A DNA stretch of 64,000 nucleotides from Heterocephalus glaber (GCF_000247695.1 NW_004624743.1:8235318-8299317); one strand, 5' to 3'; shown: positions 46,735 through 60,514, numbered from the stretch's first letter. The notes: a model not told the origin generated them from the sequence alone. Numbers and translations are program-made.

Positions 46735-49700
46735 TAACTCTTCTTGTCCTCTGTGAGATAATATACAATTTAGCAACTGAAACTACAAATATGTATCACT
46801 GTCAAAAATATTTTCATAAATACGTGCAAAAGAATGCATGTTCAAATATGACTTCACTTCGTAGCTTATTTTTAAAGGCAATGCTAAATTGAAAATGTGA
46901 ACGTGAAGGTCTCCTTTTTTTTTTTAAGGTATCATCCTTAGGAGACCCAACAGGAAATTAGTTAACATGATTTTTAATTTGTCTTAAGACCTTTGGAAAG
47001 AAACTGGCTTTCCAGAATGTATATGCTTGAACATCATACAGAAATAAATATCTCCCTTTGGAATTCAAATTGTATCTAGTAGTACTATTTTTATGCTTCT
47101 TACTAGGAAACGAAATATCTCTAAATTTAGTGCTTTGGAATTTTATTTCCACTAAAAATTTCTTCAGATATGTGAATACCATAGTAACAACTTTGTGAGA
47201 TGATTCTTCATTACAGTTTCCTGATAAGAGCTTCACTCAAGACAGTTCCTTTGGGATGACTGAGACTAAAAATTGATTCTGATAACACTAGAACAAATTT
47301 AAAAACCAAAAAAAAAAAAAATCAGAGAAAGCCTTTATAGTATGGATAAATAGATTTTCCCTGAAAAAAATTTTGTTTTTGATTTTTGATTTTTTGTCAA
47401 AAGCTGAAGTGCAGTTTTGAAACTTTTTCTTATGTTATTTTATATGTATATTAGATTTTCCTCCTTTGTAAAAGATAGATCTTTATCAGAGGTATGAAAA
47501 TTTGAGCTGAATTTATTAATGGCCTACAGAAAGTCTTCTGCATGCTTTATGATAACGTCTTTATAAAACCTACAGGTGAGTCATATGGGTGTGAAAAGAT
47601 AAATACAATAAATCCATTTTAATAAGAAACTAATAATCAGTTCATTATTTTCAAGAACATCATTGCATTTTGCAAAAACCTGTAGTACACTAGACTGAGC
47701 TCTGATCATCTTGAAAAGAAGTCTGTCAAAATAAATCAGGCTGATAACTGATTAGCAGAACGTGTAGTCTGTCATTTTTAAATATGTGCCCAATTTCTTC
47801 ACATAAATCTTACCTTTAAAATTTTCAAGGGGAAAATTTATTTTGGGCACATTGGCCATGAATATCAGTTGACATTTATACAGTGCACAGAATTTATACT
47901 GTGGGTTAGGGTGTCGGCCATAATTCTAGGCTGATAGTTTCTAAAGGGAAGATTCCATTTTGTGCTGTTTATGAAATGTTACTCTGAAGTCCCACGCTCC
48001 AAGACTAACAAAGTCTATCCAAGTAGAGTCAAGCACTGCAGTTTAACTTATTGCATTCATTAAACTAGGCTTAGATTGTCCTAATTATATGTTATCAACA
48101 ATTAAGAAACGGATCACACGCCACAGGCTGGCTAAAGCGCTTTGTGTTCCTGGCTTCGTGCCAAGGAAGGTGTCAAGCTCCATTCTACCTTGTCATCAGC
48201 TGCAGGCAGCAGCTGTGCTAGACGAAATAATCTAAACTCTCACATGTACGTTCCCTTAGGAAACAGCTCACACTGATCGCATTGCTGGTGTGAACAGAGC
48301 TACACCTGAGTGAGTTTGTGCTGAAAATGTATTTTATGCAAATATAATGTTTCAACTGATACCATCTCTCCCGACTTTCCAATGTATTTGTCCTATCAAA
48401 ATAACAGGCTTGCCTTTCATGCTGAAATTATTACCAAATGGATTCTGTGGGCAGCAAAGTACTCTTTGCTCATTCGGCAATGATTTTCCCATACCTCAAA
48501 TTACATAATTTTATAGGTACTCTGTTTCAAAGGAAAACAATCTTTATTGATCCAAGCAGTCAGAATTAATTAGGAATCTCTGATTCAAAACTCCTGGCAA
48601 AATCTTTTTGTTCAGAACACCCATATGCCAGACGTTCAGCACTTCCCAAATCCTTGCAGGATGGTGGGGTTTTCAGACATTCTGATTGTTCAACCTTGTG
48701 CTGCCGCTGAAAGCAGAGATTCGGCAAGGTCTCCTCCTGCCCAGAGGTGGTCTGGCCAATTCTGTGAAAGGCAAAATTTGACCAGGCTTTTGCTTCAAAT
48801 TGTCATCTTTGCTCTTCATAAAGTAAAGATGGATTTCAGAAGTTATTCTCCCTTCCAAGTGTTTGAGACGGGATCTGGAGCAGTAGATGTGTGAGGTAGG
48901 CAGCAGGATCAGACCGTGGTGGCGCCAGGATGCTGTGCTGAGTCAAGGAGCTGACAGCCAGGCCCCTTTGCCCCTCAGGTAGACCCTGTGTTGAGCAGAG
49001 CTGCGCTCATACGTTCTCCATGGAGCTGGCATAGTGTTGCCATGGAATTCCAGCCTCCAGTGTACTTACTTATTATAAGCTTTGCTGCTTCCTGTAGAAT
49101 AAGGAAGGGATCATGCCAATTTTTCAATTAGAGGAAGCTATAGCAGGGGTTCAAGAGATCTCGGCAAGGCCTCTAATTTGCATACAACTTGTCCTGGGCC
49201 CTTTCCTAATGGCTTTTGCTAAGACCGTTTCTTGCTAGACCATTAACTTTACAAATTCTGCTTCACACTAGGAAATCCTTGCAGTCCTTTAGAATTATAG
49301 AAATTGGCCAAGAAATTCCTTCTCCAAAACCAACTTTCCAGAACAGTTTACATTGATTTCACCAAAGATTTTTTTGTCCTTTAATGGATGATCTCTCTAG
49401 GGATTCTGGGGTTTACTCTCAGGAGAGTCTTTCCTGTTTGATCAGGAAATGTACCAGGCCCTCTGCTCAAGAATCAGCCAGCCAAATAGTCCCATTACCT
49501 GATTCTCTCTGTCTGTCTGTCTCTTTCTCTCTGTCTTTCATCTCTCTTCTCAGGTCTTGGCTTATTACTAAGCACCAGACTTGTAAATAATCACTTCTTT
49601 TGACCTTTGAATGACAAAATCTTGGTTCAGCACTTCATTGCTGGTGGGCTTGCTGGTTTTGGTCATCACTTACATAGACTCCTGGAGTAGAATCTGTCCC

Positions 49701-51274
49701 CAGTAGATGCTCAGTGACCATTGTGATTTTAAAATTTTTGCGGAGCTCTGCAAGAGATGTTCAGCATGGAGGTTTTTTAAAAAATAGTCTTTCTTGTTCA
49801 GATTTTATTTCTTCTGATGATTTTTTTGTTCTTTTTAGAAATGCCACCCATGTACTTCTTTATTATCTATTGCTGATTTTCTTACAACTTTTTTTCTTCT
49901 GAACCAGACTCTTTCTGTTTTTTGACAGTTTTCCTTCTCCTGTTGTGCTCTCTTATGTTACCATTTAAGTTCAGGATAAATTGCTGGGACAGCTGCTTTC
50001 TCTGACCTCTCTAGACTGCTGACCACATCACCAACTGGCAGGGTGTGGTGCCCTAGCACCTTCCAAAAGACTTGCTTCCAGTGGAAATAATGCAGAAATA
50101 TCCCTGAGTTAGAATTTGCAACCCGACAGCAGAGAATTGTAGTAATTTTAAGCATTGTAAAGTATATTCACCAGATTATGGAAGTGATTATTAAAATTCT
50201 AAATTTTAAAATCACTCTATCCCATGTTGAAATGTGAATACATGACTCAGATACTGGTCACTGGTTAACATCAACATCAGAAAGAAGCCCTGGGCAATCA
50301 TCTGGTGCACAATGAAGTCCTTCTTAGTGGAAGATTACCTTATCTTTTCTTCAAAAACTCGATTATTCTTGTCTATTGTCTTATAGCTTTTATAGCTACT
50401 AAATTATTTTATAGCTACTATTTTATCTAAACCCTATTCATTCACTAGCTTTTCCCTTCATGAATACATGTACATGAAAATAATATGGTTTTAATGTAGT
50501 AGGAAATACTTTTTTTGGTTTATCTGTGTCAATGGGAGAAACAAAAATTTTTTGATCATAGCAGAAAGGGTTAGTTTATTTTTTGCTTCAAAATACTTAG
50601 GGCCACAATCAAAGCAGAGTGTATGAGTGCTGAGATGTTTCTATTTTTTGATTCATGAGCCCAGTGAGTCCTTTTTGCCACTTACATCCTTCTCCACTGC
50701 ATCAACAACCTTCTGTTCGGCTACTGTGTGGTGAGAATGTTTGCAGGTAGTGCCTGGTAGCTTCCTTGGGGTGTACTTGCCTGCTCAGGGGAAATGCACA
50801 GGACAGACAGGGGCCCTTTTACACTCTGCAGCTAGAAGGACAAATCATTGAAATCCTTTTAGATATTAGAGGGGAAGAGCTGGAGCTATTCTGAAATCTC
50901 AAAAGGACTAACAAAGTTCATTCCATTTGTCATTGAAATTTGACAGTGATGTAGAACAAAACCTTTCCGCAGTGGGGGCTGGCTGCACCGAATTCCTTTT
51001 GCAACAAGGAAATTAGGTCAGAAGAAATTTGGGTCAACACCTTACAGAGATGCCCCCATGCCTGAAAGGAGCCAGGAGAACTTAAAATGTTTCACACAGA
51101 AAGGTTATTGTTTTTATATCTAATTCGAAAAGTGGTACCTTCCAAAGCTTAGTGTGATATAAATTCAGCTATGATTCAGCAAAGAAAATTACCTCTTGCA
51201 TCACTAGCACTGCTCTTGATAAATCCAGGTGCTATCCTGAGGTGCTTCTAACCAAATCCGGATGACCCAGTTTA
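46735..51274. other. Unassigned
   Basis: 4.5 kb with no confident repeat or exon. Composition shifts from AT-rich (before 48100) to moderate GC at 48600-49030, which has a few CpGs (GTGGTGGCGCCAGG near 48925). A CTGT/CTCT-rich tract lies at 49500-49550. The relative lack of repeats could reflect constrained non-coding sequence or old unrecognised repeats. Confidence 0.3.
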
Positions 51275-51990
51275 ATCATGCAATTCAAGAAATATTTATC
51301 AAGCCTTCATTATGTGCAATGAGCCTCTTAGATAATGGAAAGGTTACAAAGATTAATAAGTACCCTCCTCCTACCAACCCTCCTTTACCACTAAAAAGCT
51401 TGTAAACTAAAGAAGAGGAGAAAGTTGGGGGTAAATGAGAGCAATACAGCAACATTCTAGGTAATAGAGATGAGAAGTCTTCAATTTATCCATCACACAG
51501 TGAATGAAATCCTACTGTGTATCAAAGATGTGAGAAATAATGAACAAGAGTTAAATCAAAGCAGCTCTGGATGAAGAGGAGAAAGAGAACAGGCCAGTAT
51601 GGACTGGGCAAAAAGGAACCAGCTTTTCCAGTTGCCTAGGAAAAAAAGGGCAACCTAATTGAATGTAACATGAATATAATTTCCACAGATGGTGACCTCT
51701 AAGAGATCTATGAGTGGAAATGGTAGAAAGGCACAGTGGGTACCTGGGGGAGTAGAAGCTACAGCCGAGAATGCTATGTGCAAAGACAAAGGTGTAGAAA
51801 AGAGAGTGCCGTATCTGGAGAATGACTAATGATCCACAAGACATGTCTGAGAAGAAATGCTCAGCAGAGCAGTAAAGCACAGTCCCGGGGTGTCTGTGTA
51901 CGATTGACAGTAGGCCAGCAAACTGAGATGGTCCGGGGACAGGGCTCTGCTTGTGGGTGGCACAAACCAATGGACTTGCAGCCTAGATGG
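51275..51990 (-). mobile_element. LINE-2, antisense, long copy
   Basis: GAAATATTTATCAAGCCTTCATTATGTGCAATGAGC matches the complement of the L2 end. GTGAATGAAATCCTACTGTG is a second related phrase at 51500. TGCTATGTGCAAAGACAAAGGTGTAGAAAAGAGAG near 51770 matches the complement of the upstream L2 region (GCATGTGCAAAGGCCCTGAGGCAGGAAAGAGC). The 139-codon frame on the minus strand (51551-51970) is incidental. Confidence 0.65.
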
Positions 51991-52044
51991 AATAAAAAGG
52001 GGAAGGAGGAAGCGTGCCTGTCTAGAAGAGCTTCAGTCTATGAA

Positions 52045-52354
52045 TAGGTCCATCCTTTGCTGCTATTACCTGTGAACATGGATCACCTGCCCTCCAGCCT
52101 TCTCAGCCTTCCAAGGAGGACTGTCACCTGGCCTTTGACCTTGAGCTGGTGCTGTACCCTTCCTCGATCCCTCTTGCTCTGTGGTTTTCATCTTCTTGAC
52201 CCCCAGCACCTGCTGGATTCTCCCGTCTCTGATCCCACAGACAGAGTGGACTCTCCCACCTCTAATCCTGTAAGTCTCCCTAATAAATCCCCTACCGTAA
52301 TTACACATATGTTTTCTATTGATTCTAATCCTCTAGAGAACCGTAACTAATACA
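52045..52354 (+). mobile_element. ERVL LTR 3' part, MLT2 type
   Basis: CT-rich body with repeated CCTTGAGCTGGTG and TCTCTGATCC-like units, AATAAATC (a polyadenylation signal at about 52282), and a terminus GATTCTAATCCTCTAGAGAACCGTAACTAATACA, close to the MLT2/ERVL end (GTTCTGTTTCTCTAGAGAACCCTGACTAATACA). The 5' part is missing. Confidence 0.75.
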
Positions 52355-52364
52355 ATCCATTTTG

Positions 52365-52725
52365 GCCATACTGAGCATAGAAAACAGAAATTGAAGTAGA
52401 GATGCTCCTAGATTTAGGATTATGTTCTCACACATCTATAGTAAATTGAAAATATCAAATGTTGGAAGTTGAAAATACACCTAACCTACTGCTTAGCAAC
52501 AAGGTACACTGCAGAGTGCTGGTTACTTAGCGTTGTGATCACACAGTTGAGTGGGAGCTGCAGTTCTGCTATGGCTCCCTAGCAACTCAGGAAAGTGTGG
52601 CACTGCACACGATTAGCCTGGGGAAATACCAGAACTCCAGATTCCAAGTATGTTCTCATAGCATCATAAACTCTAAAAATCAGAAATTGAACTGTCATAA
52701 ACTGGGGGTCATCTGTAGTTAGCAA
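52365..52725. mobile_element. TcMar-Tigger-like non-autonomous DNA transposon
   Basis: ACACCTAACCTACTGCTTAGCAACAAGG and the ending GTCATAAACTGGGGGTCATCTGTAG resemble a Tigger-group element (CACCTAACCTACCGAACATCATAGC and GTAAGTCGGGGACCATCTGTA). It abuts the MLT2 LTR. Confidence 0.5.
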
Positions 52726-53823
52726 AGGTAAATTGGAATTTATTCAGATGCACACCAGACAGCAGACTGAGGACTGCCGTCAGTGGGCCCTGTGGAAAGG
52801 ACTCCAGTGATATAGACGGCTCTTCTGCTGAATGAGCACAGAAGAATAAAGGTGGTCAAACTTACACTGTGAACCCTTATCCATTGTTCCAGAGTGTCTC
52901 TGCATACAACTACTTAACCAACATCTATCCTGTGAGTGTAGAATATATGTTCTAAAATAAGCAAGCACAACTTTACTAAATGTACTTTTAAAAATACCCT
53001 AAATGAAGTCTAATTTGGTATTTGGCCAGTTTAAACCCCCAAAAATGAGGAATGTAAAAAAATGAGCACGGTTTTTATTTTCATTGGTTATGTGACCACC
53101 TTCTCACTACATACATCAGTTAGCAGAGTGCTTTCAGCAGTGGAAATTTCATTATCACATCTAATTCTGGTTTGGTAGCACATTGAACTTTCAAACAGTT
53201 AATGACTCTGGTTTTCTTTCTGTTCAGCTTTACCTTTCATAAAAGCACCGGCAAGAGGCAAGAAATGACAGTAAGACTGAATTATGAACTTTAAAAACTT
53301 GAGAACAAGTAAGTGCTTGTCCTGTGAAAGCCGCTCTCGCCGCTCTTGATTAACTGTCTGCAGTAGGTCGGCAGTGAGCACTGTGCAGCTCCAGTGAGTG
53401 TTGCCGCAGACAAACAGAGGAAATCACGCAGGATGACGAGCATGGCCTTTCTTTTAGACTTTCATTTAACACACAGAGATTATCCAGACTCTCATTTAAT
53501 AAAATGGCTCATTTCTCACACTTATTTCCAATATCTTCTGTAAATCATAATTTTAGCAGAAACAAAACCGCCCCTGTCAGGAAGGGTACACTTGTTTTCT
53601 AACTGGTTACCTTGACGAGCAGGGGCTTTCTGAATAAGCCTTTGATACTAGGAGTAAGCTTTGTGTGTGTGGAGAGAGAAGAGAAGGAGGTTGTGCACAC
53701 GTGTCTATGTAAGTATGTATGTGTGTGTACTTCTTTATACATGATATGCATCTGTACACATAGTTTCATACATAACAAGTACACAGGAGTTAATAGTGGA
53801 AATATCAGGAAAAAAAGCTAACA
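52726..53823. other. Unassigned
   Basis: Nothing recognised except short GT/CA-rich tracts around 53660-53760. Confidence 0.35.
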
Positions 53824-54000
53824 TCAATTGATCTTTTCATGCATTTTCTTAATGGAGGTAGGTACTCACATCCTTCTATTTGGGATGAATTTGAGTCTTA
53901 GGAAAGTAAGTTGTAGGTCAGACAACCTGCCAATGTCCACAGAGTAGTGGGATCCTGATGTAGCCTTACCAGACCCTGGAGCCCAGAACACAGTCCACAG
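53824..54000 (+). mobile_element. MIR SINE, sense
   Basis: CATCAATTGATCTTTTCATGCATTTTCTTAATGGAGGTAGGTACTCACATCC, then GATGAATTTGAGTCTTAGGAAAGTAAGTTGTAGGTCAGACAACCTGCCAATGTCCACAGAGTAG follows the MIR order with changes in the middle. Confidence 0.6.
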
Positions 54001-57000
54001 GCTCTTTTTGCCTCTCATTTCTTGCCTTCCCCTCTTTCTTCTACTTACTGACTTATAGTCAAAATGCTCCCGAAGGAAATGCAACAAAGTAACAAAATAA
54101 ATTAAAACCATTAAAAAGATACCATATTGCCAAAACGAAGACCAAGGTAAGAAAGGAAAAATGTTGAGGCTAGATGTGAACTCAATGACAAGACTAAGTT
54201 CCATGGCAGCCATGCTAAAGAAAGAAACTTGAATGGTCATTCAATTCACAAAGCACTTGCACAGAAATTACTCTGAGCAACTATGTTGTAGTTCTATGCA
54301 GTTTGTTTCTTATGATGTCCATTGGTTAGGATATTTGGTAGAGGTCTCCGATGATCTAGTTTAATTTCTCACTGTATCATATAGTCACATATACAAGTAT
54401 ATGCATAGTGCATGCACAGATGCCACAACATAAACAAAATACTGAGAAGAGGGACCACACCTCAGACTGAATGTCCACCCTCACTGGACAGATAATCTGT
54501 CATTTGTAAGACACAACTATCAAATTAGAAGACAGGGCTAAAAGTCGATACTGAGGATCCTCATATGTGCTACAGCCACACCATGGACACAAGTGGTGTG
54601 TGTGTGTATCTCAGGACACCAAGTTGTACATATACAAGTTGTGCATGTATGTATCTTATAATATGCTGTTCTATGTTTTTCTCTTACTTTGATGGCTGTC
54701 AGTTGTTTCTTATTTTTTTCACAGTTGTTCATGAAAAAGCCTTTCTGTGGACCTGCAAATGGCAATTATTTCACAGTTCTGTATGGTTGTCATTTAGATC
54801 TTTATATGCTCTGTGCATGGAGTCTATGCCATTGACGACACTTGCAATCACAAGTAAATACTGTGGTGTGCCTTGGTCAGATAGAGTGGCTCATGTAAGT
54901 GAGTTTTCTGAAGAGGAGTTGGCAGAGTAAAATCTCTTAGAGGGGGGTAGTGAACTAAGGTATAAGGCTGGGTGCTAGCTTTAAAAGTTCTCAGGCTTGG
55001 TTTTCGTTTGTAAAGAAAGCAGTAAACTTCAGTTTTCTTTTGTGTGATTGTGCACAATAATGTTCCAAGAGAATATAAGATTGTTTTGCTCTTGTCTGCC
55101 TTGATATATATACTCTATAGCGAATCATAATTATGGGAAATATTGTTTTTCTTCTTTATTAAATTTAATTTAACATGAACTTGCTGTTTAGAAAAACATA
55201 CCAGAAATGAGTTTTACTAGCTTGCTTTGTTTTTACAGAAATACAGTCAATTCAACAAAATTGAAAGAAAAATCAAAATATTCTTATATCCATTTGGAAT
55301 CTAACATTCTCCAGTAAATCAGAGAATCAGCCTCCATAAAAACCACTAAGCAAACTAGGTCACAGATAACAAGGTAGCAATTAAAATGACTATATCAATT
55401 ATTTGGTTAAGTTATTTCCTAATATTTCACTCTGTAGGATCTTTTATATAAGACCTCCATTTAATAGTGTATTATAAGGAGAAAACTATTTTTTCACATT
55501 AAAAAACTATTTATAGAATAATTTAAAATCTGATGAATGGAAAAAAGGCATTCATTAAAAGAGAGGTAGGGGAAATTACCAGAGAGCTCTCATTTAGATC
55601 TCTTCAACTAAAATCACTAAATTATAGTTGATGCGGTAAAGAAGAAATTTAATATGTGACCTAAAGAACATCATTTGGAACATTTTAATTTTCCTTATCT
55701 CTGTTCTAGGAAATACATTTCCTTCAGTAGTTGATTTCCTGTTGTACTTTATATCAGTGTTTTTCCCCATTGTTGTATCTTCCTTTCTTAAGCCTAGATT
55801 AACCATTAATTTCAAATCCATATCCTTCACAATGTGCTAGGAAACCAAGCCTAAGTAATGAGAGACCTGCACAAATAATGCTATCCTTATCTTCTGTTTG
55901 TTTAACTCCCCTGCTTTACTCCTTGTAATTGAATTCTTGTACCTTCCCCAAAGGCAAAAAGTTGGAATTGTACTATCATACCTTAAAATGAACTGTTCAC
56001 AACGTTCTAGCAATGGTGAATTTCTTTCTGGCTTTTGGAGCCTTTCCCCCTGGGATTATGGACTTTTATTTGGCTTTAGAGAGAAAGTCAACAGAGAAGT
56101 GTTTCAAGATGCATTAAAGGGCCGAAGAAGAGACTACTGATTCAGCATGTCCTCAGTGCACTAGGACTCACTGAAATCTATTCTCCAAAAAGTAGTCAGG
56201 AAAATGTACTGGTTCATGTCCTGTGCTCTCATACTGAGAATGCAGATTGGGTCCTTGCCTTCATGTAGTTCACCCCATTTGGGAAAGAGAAGATGTCTAC
56301 ATAGATGGCTGTGGTCAGAAGTGTGTGGTGGGCATAACCAGCCAGCACAGGGTCAGCTTCTCACAGACGGGCTTGTGGAAGGGAAGGCAAAGCCAGGAGC
56401 AGCTCTCTGAAAGAGACCTTGCCTCTGTCCTAAAAGGATGGATTGCAGTTAGCTGCTTAACTGGTGCCAGAGCCTAAATACAAAGAAAAGAAAGGGAATC
56501 CCAGTTGAGAAGGTGATCTAGATAAATGCAAAGAGGAAAAACCCCAAGCAATTATTAGAGATACTTTCTTCCTGCACTACTTAATAAAGTCCTTTGATTT
56601 CAGAAAGTATTCAATTCATAGTAAACAGTTCAGAACTATCTTCTTAACCCCTCTTGCCTTTTTCTGTCTTTTCCATTACAAGCTGAGAGAATGGGTTAGA
56701 ACATCACGGAGGTTTATTCAGGGCTCAGATATTATGTGATTTATATATTTAATTAACCTGAAAGAACAAGCCTTTACAGTGTTTTGCTATTAATAAATGG
56801 ATATTATCTTTAGAAAAACAATAGAACTGGTTGGTTTTAGACATCATTTGTAAATCAGAATATTGAACTAATTTACATCTTTCCCTTCTTTTAGTCTGAT
56901 TAAAATCAGTTTTACTGCATAGGGATTTGTTTTCACAGGAATTTTCCAGAAAAGCATTTCTGCACATGTCAAGCAAAGTTATGTTCCTCTATCATATGCA

Positions 57001-57339
57001 GAATTTCAAACCAGGAGTAGAAGATTCAAACTGTTACTACTAGTGAGCAACAGATTTCCTTTGAAAACAGCTTTACACATTTGGCCTGTTGTTACTATGC
57101 TACTTTTCAACTGTGGCAGCAATTAAAGAGATTTTAGTTATGTTTCTGTATCAAGTGCCTGAGATAGGATTGCAAATAACAGCAACCAACAAAGGAAAAC
57201 CCAAAGTTCAAGCTGGGGTTATTTCATGCTGCCACTGTGCCCAAGGACCCTTCTAAAGTTCCTGCGCCACGGAGGCCACAAAGGAAATTCTAACTATCTT
57301 AGCCCTGGAAGAATGGCCATCAGGAAGAAATCAGATAGT
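54001..57339. other. Unassigned
   Basis: 3.3 kb, mostly AT-rich. A GT-rich run lies at about 54594-54608. A moderate-GC stretch at 56200-56470 has no recognised family. Frames of 70-120 codons lack motifs. Confidence 0.3.
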
Positions 57340-57985
57340 AACAAATGCTGCAAGGAAGAAAGAAAACTTCTCCATTGTTGGAGAGAGCATAAACTAGTAC
57401 AATCACTGTGGAAATCTATATGGAGATTCCTCAAAAAGCTAAAACTAGAAATTCCATTTGACCCACCTATTCCTCTTCAAGGTATCTTCCTAAAAGTGTT
57501 AAAGACATCATATGATGGTGATCTATGCATACCCATGTTTACAACAGCACGATTCATAATAGCTAATTCTTGGAAGTGGCCTATATGTCCATCAACAGAT
57601 GAATGGATAAAAAAATGTGGTATTTTCATACCATGGAGTACTACTCTGCCATAAAGAAAGATAAACTTGAGTCACTTGTAGGAAAATGGATGTACCTTGA
57701 GACCATAGTGTTAAGTAAAATAAATCAGATACACAAGTTTAAACGTCACACAATATCTCTTATATGAGGGAACCAAAGTATAAATAAAGAGCAAAGTAAA
57801 AGACAGATAATAGGAAGTAGGGAGATAGTATTTCTCAAATAGGAACGGGATCAAGAGATGGAAGGAGGGGAAGAAAGGGAAAGGAAAGGGGATCGAAAAA
57901 GGAATTAAGATGTGTTATATATACAAGGAATGTAAACCTTGTGTACTGCAACCATGCACTAATAAACATAAAGGATGTAACAATT
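57340..57985 (+). mobile_element. LINE-1 3' end with ORF2 C-terminus
   Basis: Bases 57361-57654 encode the L1 ORF2 C-terminal region without a stop: LLHCWREHKLVQSLWKSIW, then RFLKKLKLEIPFDPPIPLQG, then CIPMFTTARFIIANSWK and CPSTDEWIKKCGIF, each matching the conserved LLHCWWDCKLVQPLWKSVW..CTRMFIAALFTIAKTW..CP..DWIKKMW order. The 3' UTR then follows with the phrases shared with 35875-36185. The element is 5'-truncated. The frame is open by preservation, not function, because no endonuclease or polymerase domain remains. Confidence 0.9.
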
Positions 57986-60380
57986 TTAGACAGAAGGAGG
58001 GGGACAGGGTGAATGCTCCAGTAGCTGAACCAGTAGCGCTCAACAGCTTCTGCTTATGTTTTATTGGTGGAACACAGTCACGTGACCATCAACCTGCAAA
58101 GGAGGCTGAGAACTGAGTTTTTAGTAGATTACATTGTATCCCTCAGCTGGATTGGATTCTATTTGTAAGGAAGAAAAGGTAAGTGAACAACATTTAGCCA
58201 GTAATCATCTCTTTCACCAGGCTCAAAATAAAAAATAGCTATCTGGCTCAGAGCTACAAAATAAAACAATGAAAAGGCGAAGTTGACAAGAATAGAATGT
58301 CTAAGAGGAAAGCTGAGCTCTCTGCCCAACTGTACCATACCGTGACAATTGTCCGTGTTTGTTGGCTGAAGTCATTTGAGATACCGTGAGTTGGGTGCAT
58401 GAACCTGGACCAGCAGTGGAGGGAAAGGAATTCTACCCTCAAATCTGCTACTGTATTACTTTTAGCAAATTTCTCTTTCTGACTTCCAGACTAGATTAAT
58501 TGTTTTTAACATTTTCTTGAATCCATGGAGCTTTTTGTTCAAACAGATGGTACCTGTGAAATAGCCAGAACTACTGAATTGAAACTGATTGGAACTGACT
58601 GCAACAGGGAATGAACAGAAAGTCGGCGTGGCCCTGTTTCTGAGCTGTTGTTTCCTGATGTGAACATTTCATGCATCATCATTAAGGCGGAGACCAAACC
58701 CTCATTGGCCTAAGAAGCCATGTGGTATCACTTAGGATACATCTAGTCATTGTAAATATACATGAAGTGCACTTTTCAAAACATTACCCTTTTTTTGTTT
58801 CAACAAATAAATCACAGTCCCCCTTTTTTTCTATTAGTTATTTGCATCAGTCTCTGTTTTATAAAACTTCTTATAACATTCTTTGCAAAATGTGGAAATG
58901 GTGTGTGGCTCCTGGGAAATTCGCAGAAGTTTACAATTTAGATTTTTGCATTTTTTCTCTCAAATTTGGCCTCCTACATGGATTTTTAGCTTAAAAAAAC
59001 CCCATTTGCCCAATACTTAAATCACATTTTGCAACATCACACATAGCTCATGGGGGGAGGGTAACCATGTTTTGACTTCAAAGGTCATCATAGCAGGAGG
59101 TCAGTGAAAAATCAAACATGACTTTAAAAACACAAGAGCAGAAAGACACCCACAAAACAGCATGTGGACTGAGTGCTAGTTGGGTGGTCAACCTCATCCA
59201 GACACTGCAGCAATAGTCCAACCACATAACAGACCGGGAAACCCCGAAGTTGCTAACTAAGAAGCCAGATTTATTTTATTTAACTTCTTTAAAGAATTCT
59301 ATTTCCAGTCACTACTATCAAGAGGTAGAAAATGTGCTGATTTCTTGTGTTACTTCACAGTAGCTTTTCATATAAGGTTATTTTATGAAGATATAAAATG
59401 CATTTACATTTGGGGTTTTTATGAACATAAAACAATACTTAAGAACTCAGCATTTTCTTAGTACATCAGTTGAAATAAAAAATCTTTAATTTTACCATAG
59501 TGCATGTTAAAAATTGAAATAAATATTTCGCTGAGCTAATAGTATCGTTTCATTAGTTTAATTCTTAATATTTAGGATGGAAGCATAAACATAAAATTTT
59601 ATCACTTTAAATTTGCCTGTTAAATCAAGGTTTGGTGAAGTATTTTCTCTTTTGGCAATCACAAGTTTTAGAGTTTCAAATCATATTTGAAATGTTTCAA
59701 AGTTTTCAAAATTTAGATCTGACATTTATAAAGTGTATGGATTGATGAACTTTTTATACCTATTCATATTAGAAAATGTTACATGGTGATACTTTGGCTT
59801 TTGGCTACTAAATAAAAATCCCACTGTTTGGAATATTTAGCACTCCCATCCATTTATTTATTTTGACTACTACTCTTTAAGACAGAGTTGGAGCAATGTT
59901 TCTTTCATGAGCACAAAGAGTGTAGGATAAATAAGTCCACTACTTTGTTGTTGGTGGTGAATTGTAATTGAGTATCTCTAGCTTAGATCTCTCTCCTTAT
60001 TTACAGAAATGTATATAATAACTCCTTGCCATGTGAGATGGATCACTGAGTATGAGTGATCTAAACTGCAAGTATCAATAAGTAATTTTCCCATAAGAAA
60101 AGGAAGAAAAGGACTTTGCAAGAGAATTTTCAGAGCTATAGAGCTGCCTATTAATTTTTGATGGTGGAAGACTGAACCGGACACCACGGACCCCAGTCCT
60201 CTTCCACTGGGGGCCCTCAGAGGCGATGACGCCCCCTCTCCTGTCCTGATTTTCTTGTGTTGCTCTGTGGAGTACTGACTAATAAACATAGCCCCAGGGA
60301 AGGATTTCCATGGCTCTTTTTCCCTTTCTCCCTCTGGATATCCCAGTTAGCAGACAATTAGGACACAGTTTTCTTCTATA
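57986..60380. other. Unassigned
   Basis: AT-rich, 2.4 kb. A GC-richer piece at 60150-60300 ending GACTAATAAACATAG recalls an ERV LTR 3' end, but I cannot assign it. Confidence 0.3.
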
Positions 60381-60514
60381 TCTTTTTTCTTCTCCTGACC
60401 CCTTCCCTTCCTTCCCTTCCCTTCACTCCTTTCTTCTTCTCCTTTCTTGCCCTTCTCTCATTCCTTTCTTCCTCCTCCTCCTCTTCTTCCCCCTTCCTCT
60501 TCCTCCTCCTTCTT
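60381..60514. repeat. Homopyrimidine tract (CT/CCT/CTT-rich)
   Basis: Nearly pure C/T over about 130 bases with only a few isolated purines, in TCCTCC- and CTTCCC-like units. Such tracts can form intramolecular triplex DNA. It may be the G/A-rich 3' UTR of a minus-strand L1 whose end is not recognisable. Confidence 0.8.

Noticed and set aside
51551..51970. 139-codon minus-strand open frame
   Set aside because: Lies in an antisense L2 copy and its frame does not match L2 reverse transcriptase.
57226..57654. 142-codon frame as a host gene
   Set aside because: It encodes the LINE-1 ORF2 C-terminus, with flanking L1 3' UTR.
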